DNA from: an uncultured Clostridia bacterium
GTDB taxonomy: Bacteria; Bacillota; Clostridia; Christensenellales; Borkfalkiaceae
NCBI GenBank assembly: GCA_904501815.1
Contig: CAJGCN010000056.1
Coordinates: 1-8,830 of the forward strand
Direction of reading: 5' to 3'
Length of the DNA stretch: 8,830 nt
The translations under genes and the position numbers were made by a program. Below, piece after piece: positions 1 through 5,794 of this stretch. Position 1 is the first letter of the stretch. Each line of letters starts with the position of its first letter. Below the pieces are notes generated by a model that saw nothing but the letters and a program-made list of their open reading frames with translations, was not told where the DNA came from and searched no databases.

Positions 1-481
1 CGAACTGTTAATGAGTAAAATGGGGATTGCAACGGAAAACCGTGCGGCAATCCAGCCCGCTTTAGAAAAAGCCGAAGCGACGGGCGCGCCCGCCGTTGCT
101 ATCGAGCTTGGAAACGGCACGATCGTCACGGGAAAAACAGGCAAACTGCTCGGCGCAAGCGCGGCGGCGCTTTTGAACGCGTTGAAAGTCTTAGGCGGTA
201 TTCACGATAAAATCGAGCTGATTTCTCCGACCGTGATTGAGCCTATCCAAAAATTAAAGGTCAATCACATGGGCGCGGTGAACCCCCGCTTGCATACCGA
301 CGAAGTGTTAATGGCGCTTTCCATTTGCGCCGTCACCAACCCTACGGCTCAGCTCGCGTTAAATCAATTAGACAAATTAAAAAACGCGGAAATCCACTCT
401 TCGGTGTTATTATCCCACGTTGACGAAAAAACTTTCAAATCGCTCGGAATGCACGTCACGTGCGAACCCGTTAAAGCTTAA
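1..481 (+). CDS. DUF1846-family protein, C-terminal part (5' end outside window)
   Basis: The reading frame is open from the first base, so this is the last ~159 residues of a longer protein. The ATG at position 11 is internal, because the frame continues upstream as E-L-L before it and no ribosome-binding site precedes it. From memory, the sequence matches the C-terminal third of DUF1846 proteins (usually about 500 residues). Recognisable blocks are the A-I-E-L segment followed by IVTGKTGKLLGASAAALLNALK, then LISPTVIEPIQKLK, NPRLHTDEVLMALSICAVTNPTAQLAL (residues about 95-120 of the visible part), and the terminal HVTCEPV. DUF1846 proteins are cytosolic and their biochemical role is not established. 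No membrane segment is visible. A hairpin terminator follows the stop codon directly. Family assignment is confident; function is unknown. Confidence 0.85.
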   Translation, partial: ELLMSKMGIATENRAAIQPALEKAEATGAPAVAIELGNGTIVTGKTGKLLGASAAALLNALKVLGGIHDKIELISPTVIEPIQKLKVNHMGAVNPRLHTDEVLMALSICAVTNPTAQLALNQLDKLKNAEIHSSVLLSHVDEKTFKSLGMHVTCEPVKA

Positions 482-499
482 AAAATTCTTCTAAATCAT

Positions 500-533
500 A
501 AAGGCGAGAAGCAAACGCTTCCCGCCCTTTTTT
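500..533. terminator. Shared bidirectional Rho-independent terminator between convergent genes
   Basis: GGCG and GAAGC at 503-512 pair with GCTTC and CGCC at 517-526 around an AAAC loop. Read on the plus strand there is one A/C mismatch, and the stem is followed by six T at 528-533, which suits termination of the DUF1846 gene. Read on the minus strand that mismatch becomes a G-U pair, and the stem lengthens to 13 bp (500-529) with a second G-U pair, followed by TATGATTT. It therefore also probably ends the leftward operon whose last stop codon is at 548. Confidence 0.85.
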
Positions 534-547
534 ATTGCTCTTACGTT

Positions 548-1357
548 TTATTTCCCGCAAAGCTTGCGAATCAGCCGTACGATTAATCCCACCGAAAGGG
601 ACAACAACGAACACGCAAGCGAGAACATCAACCCGCCGATTAAGTAGCCACCGCCGACGTTCATGGCTTCTACAAACCCACCGTATACGCTATCGAATAC
701 GAACCCGAAAATTACGTTCAAAAGCGTAATTACGACGATAATCAAAGGCAACGCCGTGAGCGAGTTTTTAATGTCTGCACCGCTCAAATTTTGGTGAATG
801 GAAATACACATTGCCACGATAAAGAACACCCACCATTGCCAACCGACCGTAATCGCAGAGAAAATCGCTACCGCACCGCTCCAAAATACGCTGAGCATAT
901 CCCCGAACAAATCCCACGAGAACCCGCCTGTCACGCCGTTTGTGAAGTCCGTAAGGCTCGCCGTAAATTCCGAAAACGCCGTAGGCAATAATAAGTTCAT
1001 TAACAGGAACAATACCGCCGTTCCGCAAACGATAGGCGCAACGCCGATAAAGTAATTCCCGATAATGCACCAAAGATTTCTTCTGTTATACGTATGCGAA
1101 ACGTAGCCGAGCGTTCCGTCTTGATCCCCGATTTGGAAAAGCTTGATGTCCACAATTTTATGGAAGAACACCAAACACATTGCCGCGTGCCCAAGCTCGT
1201 GAATAGGCGTACCGATTACGCCCGTTGCATAGCATACCCCGCGACTGTTCCCAACCAACCGATAGAAAAACCGATTTACCAAAGAAATCACGTATCCGAT
1301 TGCGTATACGCCTACGATAAAAATTAAAATTTGCAATAAAATATTCGTCCAAACCAT
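548..1357 (-). CDS. Small membrane-embedded zinc metalloprotease-like protein (M50-like, HELGH motif)
   Basis: This 269-residue protein is mostly hydrophobic, with likely membrane segments near residues 4-24, 103-123, 157-185, 203-222 and 236-262. The sequence GTPIHELGHAAMC carries an HExxH zinc-binding motif at residues 53-57, inside a nonpolar stretch as in site-2-protease-like M50 peptidases. The segment ISIHQNLSGADIKN (residues about 185-198) has a His and an Asp (194) that could supply a further metal ligand; that role is inferred. I see neither the classical NPDG/LDG motif nor a PDZ domain, so this is a compact, divergent relative rather than an RseP-type enzyme. The start is preceded by a modest AAGGGG ribosome-binding site. 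The gene begins 16 nt after the stop of the Lgt-like gene, so the two are almost certainly co-transcribed. The substrate is unknown. Confidence 0.7.
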   Translation of the reverse strand: MVWTNILLQILIFIVGVYAIGYVISLVNRFFYRLVGNSRGVCYATGVIGTPIHELGHAAMCLVFFHKIVDIKLFQIGDQDGTLGYVSHTYNRRNLWCIIGNYFIGVAPIVCGTAVLFLLMNLLLPTAFSEFTASLTDFTNGVTGGFSWDLFGDMLSVFWSGAVAIFSAITVGWQWWVFFIVAMCISIHQNLSGADIKNSLTALPLIIVVITLLNVIFGFVFDSVYGGFVEAMNVGGGYLIGGLMFSLACSLLSLSVGLIVRLIRKLCGK

Positions 1358-1373
1358 AACAGTTTACCCCTTT

Positions 1374-2342
1374 TTAGAGCCTATCGACAAGCTCTTTCTT
1401 TTTCTTTTCGTACTCTTCTTTCGTCAAAATCCCTTCTTCGTGCAGTTTATGAATTTCCCGCAACGCGTTCGCCGCCGAAAGAGTTGCGCAACAACGCCGA
1501 TCGTGCTTTACTTTTATCTTGTCGAGCCGTACCTGCTCCCGCCAAACTTCGCCTTGCGCATACAGATTTTTAAAGATTTTACCGCGCTTGAACAAAATCA
1601 AAAGCACGCCCGCAATCCAAAGACATACGCTTAATAACTGCGAAGGGGTAAGGAAAAATCCCGTACCGCCACGACTGTCCGCGCGGAAAAATTCCATAAT
1701 AAAACGGAACACGCCGTAGGCAAAGCACCAAATTTCCAAATTATAGTTCTTCCACTTTTTGCGCCCTGCCAACATTACGATACAAATAATTAACTCAAAC
1801 ACCGCTTCGAATAACTGCGTGGGCAATACGGGCAAACTCCGCCCGTCCGCCGCAGGGAATTGATGCGCCGCCGCAGACCCCGCAGGGAAGCTGACGCCGA
1901 AAATGCTATCGGTCACTTGCCCGTAGCAACACCCGCCTAAGAAACAGCCTACCCGCCCAAGCGCGTGCGCAAGCACGATACCAGGCATCATCAACGAGAA
2001 GAAATACAGCGTTCTGCCTTTGGCTTCGGGTACGCATTTATGAATCAGGAAAATCGCCGTCGGGAATCCGCCCGCCACGCTCCCAAGCCAAGTGATACCG
2101 CCCGCCGTGAGCTTACCCGCTTCAATGGAAAAGAAAATAAGGTCGAACAGCCACGCGGACGCCGCCATTGCAGCAAAAGAAACGACGGACACCAAAAGCA
2201 AGCGAATACGCGTTTCTCTCGTCACCTTTTCAAAACGGGTGAACGCAATATACGTGAGAATTACGAAGGCAAGAAACCCTAAAAAGACGAGCAGGGAATA
2301 GCTTGCAACCGTAAAGCCCATGATATGAATATGCCGATACAT
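1374..2342 (-). CDS. Lgt-family prolipoprotein diacylglyceryl transferase-like protein with C-terminal SHOCT segment
   Basis: The 322-residue protein is polytopic. Lgt-family landmarks are HALGRVGCFLGGCCYG (residues 126-141, the Lgt signature position), LPTQLFEA (173-180), AYGVFRFIMEFFRAD (208-222) and LTPSQLLS (231-238). Lgt transfers diacylglycerol from phosphatidylglycerol to the lipobox cysteine of prelipoproteins. By my alignment with E. coli Lgt, R143, G154, Y235, R239 and E243 are kept as R130, G141, Y209, R213 and E217. H103, N146, N149 and E151 are replaced by L86, C133, G136 and C138. Residues 254-295 form a basic cytosolic linker, and 296-322 (IHKLHEEGILTKEEYEKKKK and following) match the short SHOCT domain. 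The start has an AAGGAG site 5 nt upstream. The gene lies between a lipoprotein gene and a membrane protease gene. Family membership is firm. Whether it is a working Lgt or a paralogue with another role is open, so no symbol is given. Confidence 0.85.
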   Translation of the reverse strand: MYRHIHIMGFTVASYSLLVFLGFLAFVILTYIAFTRFEKVTRETRIRLLLVSVVSFAAMAASAWLFDLIFFSIEAGKLTAGGITWLGSVAGGFPTAIFLIHKCVPEAKGRTLYFFSLMMPGIVLAHALGRVGCFLGGCCYGQVTDSIFGVSFPAGSAAAHQFPAADGRSLPVLPTQLFEAVFELIICIVMLAGRKKWKNYNLEIWCFAYGVFRFIMEFFRADSRGGTGFFLTPSQLLSVCLWIAGVLLILFKRGKIFKNLYAQGEVWREQVRLDKIKVKHDRRCCATLSAANALREIHKLHEEGILTKEEYEKKKKELVDRL

Positions 2343-2364
2343 AAAAACTCCTTAACCTGCAAAT

Positions 2365-2395
2365 CGCCTTACGCAGGAAACTCCTGCATAAAGCG
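2365..2395 (-). other. 14-bp RNA hairpin between the lipoprotein gene and the Lgt-like gene
   Basis: On the minus strand CGCTTTATGCAGGA (2395-2382) pairs with TCCTGCGTAAGGCG (2378-2365) around a GTT loop. The stem is 14 continuous pairs, two of them G-U. On the plus strand those two become A/C mismatches, so the structure favours leftward transcripts. It is followed by ATTT rather than a T-run, so it is not a standard terminator. Its 3' end lies about 10 nt from the AAGGAG of the downstream gene. A 5-bp hairpin (AAGCG-GAT-CGCTT, 2391-2403) would compete for its 5' arm. Possible roles are mRNA processing or stability, or translational control. Confidence 0.6.
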
Positions 2396-2435
2396 ATCCG
2401 CTTCGTTTGTTAGATTTTCAATTTAGTTAGAAAAC

Positions 2436-5400
2436 TTAGAAAGTGTGCGAGTGCCAATCAGATCCGACAACCGTTGAGCCGTTGCCGTTTGCACAAATTT
2501 CTACTTTGTTAAGTCCTTCCAATGTAAATGTGAAATTGCCCTCAGTCGAAGAATAACTTCTACCAACAAAAAGTCGAGCCGCAGAATGAGTGATAGTTAT
2601 TATCTTATTATCTCCGTAATGAAGCTTTATAGTATAACCATAGTCACTACCAGTCTTTCCTTGCCAAGTCAAAGCGTCGTCTCCGTCTTTTACAACATCC
2701 GTTGGTTTACCAAGTATAGTTATTGAATGAGCATCGTTAGAATGATTCTTATAGGAATCAACATAATAATTCCCTTGTTCATCAAACTTTCCACCACACG
2801 CCCACGCTAAAATTTCATATGGTTCAGTCGTAGACACATTATAAAGAACTTCAGAATACTCCGCCCCCAAATTTCTATCAGAATCGGTTCCCTCAATGCT
2901 ATAAGCATACCCATTTGCATTACTTAATTGTGCCGTATTTGTAATTTTTACTACAATTCTTCCGCTCACATTAGCATTATTAAGTTTATTTCCTTCAGAA
3001 TCTTGATAATCAAAGGTAAATTCAGGCGTAGGTAAACGTAAAACTTTTGTTCTAATTTCAGTCGGCCATGATTCAATCACGGTTTCTCCATTTAGCTCAG
3101 AGTTATTATCATTGCCTCTCGAACTAATTTCAACCGAATACGTTTGATCAACTTCGATCAACCATTCTTTAGGATCAAAAGAATATTTAGCCGTAGCATC
3201 TTCATTTAAATCAACTTCTTTAACTAAATTCCCACCAATTTTTACATTATATCCCGTTGCCTGCGCAACTTTCGACCATTCATAAACACTATCAGCACGC
3301 GCAACCGTAGGAGATTCTAAAATAGTAATCGTCTTTTTCTCAGAGAATGCAGAGTTAATATAATTTACCCCATCGCCAATCGCTTTAATAAGGAAAGTAT
3401 GCGTTCCAGCAGGGAAATAATCTTTTGTCAATTTCTTTTCAGGCGCATTGCAAACACCATTTGAATATCTTGTGCTTTGATTTTCATAAAGTACATACGT
3501 AGGCGTATATTGCGAAGCCGAAACGTTGGAAGGTGCGTTCCATTGAAGTGTTTTTCCAACCACAATAGGATTGTTGAAAGTAGGAGCTTGCAACTTCGTA
3601 AAGGTCTTCGTCGGAGATTCTTTACCTGTAATATAATATACATCGTTGCTACCATAATAATTTGCAACTGCTGTGACGGAAACAGTCGTACCGTCCGTAG
3701 TAATCAATCCTTCTTCAACCATCGCACCAGAATTATTAAATTCAAGAGAACGATTTTGCGCTTTTAAGTTAATCGCATAAGATTTAGCATATTCTACACT
3801 ATCCCATTTCCACGTTCCTTCATCTCCACTATCGACACCGATTTTAAGATTTGAAGGCGTATCCAAACGATATACTGCTTTTTCAGGAGTATAATTAGAA
3901 GCAAGCGTAGAATTACCATTACCTTTGGAGCAAACGCTCAACTTGTGAGACCCTGCGGATAATTGAGCCATATCATATTCAGGTTGAATACAATCATTTA
4001 CAGTAGAGTCCGCTTTTAAACCGTAGCTATTTGCACTCGGAACAGTACTCCAAGTCATTTTCGTCCCACCCGTCGGAATATCTACATTTTGGGGCATTGC
4101 CAAAACCGTAATATCAAATGTCAAATTTTTAGAAATCAACGAAGAAAGAACAATTCTCGGCGTTCCGTCAGGATTTGTTTCTCTCTTACCTACACTTTGA
4201 ATTCCGTATTCAATTTTTTGTTCGGTAGAAATCGTCGAATCAACAATCCCCGTGACTGTTTGAGTCGTGATCGTAGGATTCAAATCAAGTTTTGTGCCCG
4301 CTTTATAAAAAGCATAACTACTTGCGCTTTGTACTTTATTCCAAGAAACGGTAAACTTAGAGTTATCCGTAGGATCACTCGTAATAAAATCTTGTACAGC
4401 CGCTCTCGGAGCTGCTAATCTTTCTACCGTAATCGGAGAAGAGTATTTAGAATCAAATTGACTTACATTCCCAGCCAATGCTTTTACGCTAATTTTATAA
4501 GTACCAACGTCGAGGAATGCAGATTTATAATCTCTATTTAAAGGTCCAACGTCATTTTCTTCAACAGTACCGTTAGGCAGTTCTACTTTAATCATATAAC
4601 CACCTTCTCCTTCACTGTGAGAATTCCAACTAATCGCATTCGCTTCTTCACCGTCGTCAAGAGAAAAACCCAAATCCCATTTAATTTCAGGCGTCGATAA
4701 AATAAACACAGATTTAACTTCAGAATAGGCAGAGAAATATACATCCCCTACTTCCATGACAGGCTTTACACTAACAGAAAGGCTCGTACCTGAACTAAGA
4801 GAATATTGCGTTTCTTTAGTTTCAAAGACCTGTTCTCTACCATTATTGCCAATTTTTACAGCATATTTATCTGCTTCTTCAATGGGATTCCAAGACAAAA
4901 TGCCGTCCGAAACATTTAAGTTATCAATTACAGGCAAAAAAGTAAATTTCTTTTCTTCTGCAAGGGGAGAAGAAAACGCATTCGTTTGGTCTCCTATTGC
5001 TTTAATCGCTACGTTAAACGACTTATTTTCCGCATTATATCTATAAGAATGGGAATTTCTGTCAATAATCCCACCTTCAATCGGAGCACCATCGATATAA
5101 ATTTCATAGCCTTGTGCGTATCCTTGTGACTGCCAACTTAAAACTTCCCCGTCGTAAGTAATTTTAGCAGGATCTACTTCTGCAAGGAACACTTTGGAAA
5201 TGGAAGAACTGTAGTCGGAAAAAGTCGTACCATCCGAGCAAACGGGTCTAATTTGAATCGACGTAGATTTACCGTCGTAAACAAATTCAGAATATTCTTC
5301 TTCCGCAACGGAAACTTCCGTATCACCGAGCTTGAGCATATAAGAATCCGCGCCTTCTACGATATTCCAAGACATTACGCCTTCTTCGCTAAACGTGATA

Positions 5401-5762
5401 TCGCTGGTTTGAATCGTAGCCAAACGGGTAAACGTACGGGAAACCTTTTTGCCCTCTTCTTCCTTACCGATAGGTTGAATAGAAACTTCTACTTCATTTC
5501 TACCTTTAGAAGGATATTTAAATTTCGGAGTTTCCCCTTTCGCAGGTTGCTCAACCGTTTTTGCCGCCGCCCCATTGACGATGACAATGTACTCTTTTGC
5601 TCCCGAAACGCGCGACCACGTAATGTTATTTCCGTCGTAAAGAATTTTACTTTGTTTTAAAGTACCTAATTCTTCACCACAGGAAGCCGCGAACACGCCA
5701 ACGAACGCCGTCATCAAAACGGTCAGGATCAAAAGCAAAAACTTTTTCACTGTTCTTTTCAT
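2436..5762 (-). CDS. Large secreted lipoprotein of about twelve fibronectin-III-like modules
   Basis: The start at 5762 (MKRTVKKFLLL) is chosen because AAAGGAGG lies 9 nt upstream. An in-frame ATG at 5804 has no such site and would overlap the preceding gene. This gives 1108 residues. A basic start, a hydrophobic core (residues 8-24) and the lipobox-like VFAASC ending at C28 predict a lipoprotein; the -3 residue is Ala rather than the usual Leu. The rest is a chain of modules, each opening with a pattern like hydrophobic-[ST]-W-x(4-5)-A-x-x-Y-x-(I/V)-x-(I/V), typical of fibronectin-III-like units. The marker Trp falls at residues 49, 132, 210, 291, 379, 474, 571, 653, 741, 829 and 1033, about 80-100 apart. 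A twelfth module without the Trp fills the gap near 910-1015. No catalytic domain, LPxTG or S-layer anchor is visible, and the protein ends in SDWHSHTF. It is probably a surface adhesin or scaffold; the ligand is unknown. Most of the gene is AT-richer than its neighbours. Confidence 0.8.
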   Translation of the reverse strand: MKRTVKKFLLLILTVLMTAFVGVFAASCGEELGTLKQSKILYDGNNITWSRVSGAKEYIVIVNGAAAKTVEQPAKGETPKFKYPSKGRNEVEVSIQPIGKEEEGKKVSRTFTRLATIQTSDITFSEEGVMSWNIVEGADSYMLKLGDTEVSVAEEEYSEFVYDGKSTSIQIRPVCSDGTTFSDYSSSISKVFLAEVDPAKITYDGEVLSWQSQGYAQGYEIYIDGAPIEGGIIDRNSHSYRYNAENKSFNVAIKAIGDQTNAFSSPLAEEKKFTFLPVIDNLNVSDGILSWNPIEEADKYAVKIGNNGREQVFETKETQYSLSSGTSLSVSVKPVMEVGDVYFSAYSEVKSVFILSTPEIKWDLGFSLDDGEEANAISWNSHSEGEGGYMIKVELPNGTVEENDVGPLNRDYKSAFLDVGTYKISVKALAGNVSQFDSKYSSPITVERLAAPRAAVQDFITSDPTDNSKFTVSWNKVQSASSYAFYKAGTKLDLNPTITTQTVTGIVDSTISTEQKIEYGIQSVGKRETNPDGTPRIVLSSLISKNLTFDITVLAMPQNVDIPTGGTKMTWSTVPSANSYGLKADSTVNDCIQPEYDMAQLSAGSHKLSVCSKGNGNSTLASNYTPEKAVYRLDTPSNLKIGVDSGDEGTWKWDSVEYAKSYAINLKAQNRSLEFNNSGAMVEEGLITTDGTTVSVTAVANYYGSNDVYYITGKESPTKTFTKLQAPTFNNPIVVGKTLQWNAPSNVSASQYTPTYVLYENQSTRYSNGVCNAPEKKLTKDYFPAGTHTFLIKAIGDGVNYINSAFSEKKTITILESPTVARADSVYEWSKVAQATGYNVKIGGNLVKEVDLNEDATAKYSFDPKEWLIEVDQTYSVEISSRGNDNNSELNGETVIESWPTEIRTKVLRLPTPEFTFDYQDSEGNKLNNANVSGRIVVKITNTAQLSNANGYAYSIEGTDSDRNLGAEYSEVLYNVSTTEPYEILAWACGGKFDEQGNYYVDSYKNHSNDAHSITILGKPTDVVKDGDDALTWQGKTGSDYGYTIKLHYGDNKIITITHSAARLFVGRSYSSTEGNFTFTLEGLNKVEICANGNGSTVVGSDWHSHTF

Positions 5763-5770
5763 TATTTGTT

Positions 5771-5779
5771 TCCTCCTTT
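5771..5779 (-). promoter_or_regulatory. Ribosome-binding site that fixes the lipoprotein start at 5762
   Basis: The minus strand reads AAAGGAGGA here, an almost full match to the 16S anti-Shine-Dalgarno sequence, 8-9 nt before the ATG at 5762. It lies in the 32-nt gap after the stop of the preceding gene. This argues against the ATG at 5804, 14 codons further upstream and overlapping that gene. Confidence 0.85.
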
Positions 5780-5794
5780 CGGACTTTTTATTTT

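Noticed and set aside
11..13. ATG at 11 as the true start of the first gene
   Set aside because: The frame is open to the window edge, no ribosome-binding site is present, and the DUF1846 family is much longer, so this is an internal Met.
535..729. Small plus-strand reading frame after the DUF1846 gene
   Set aside because: It is antisense to the membrane-protease gene, follows a terminator directly, is Arg/Ser/Thr-rich without a recognisable domain, and has no ribosome-binding site.
2365..2395. Intergenic hairpin as a Rho-independent terminator splitting the operon
   Set aside because: No T-run follows the stem in the leftward direction, and no good promoter was seen between it and the Lgt-like gene.
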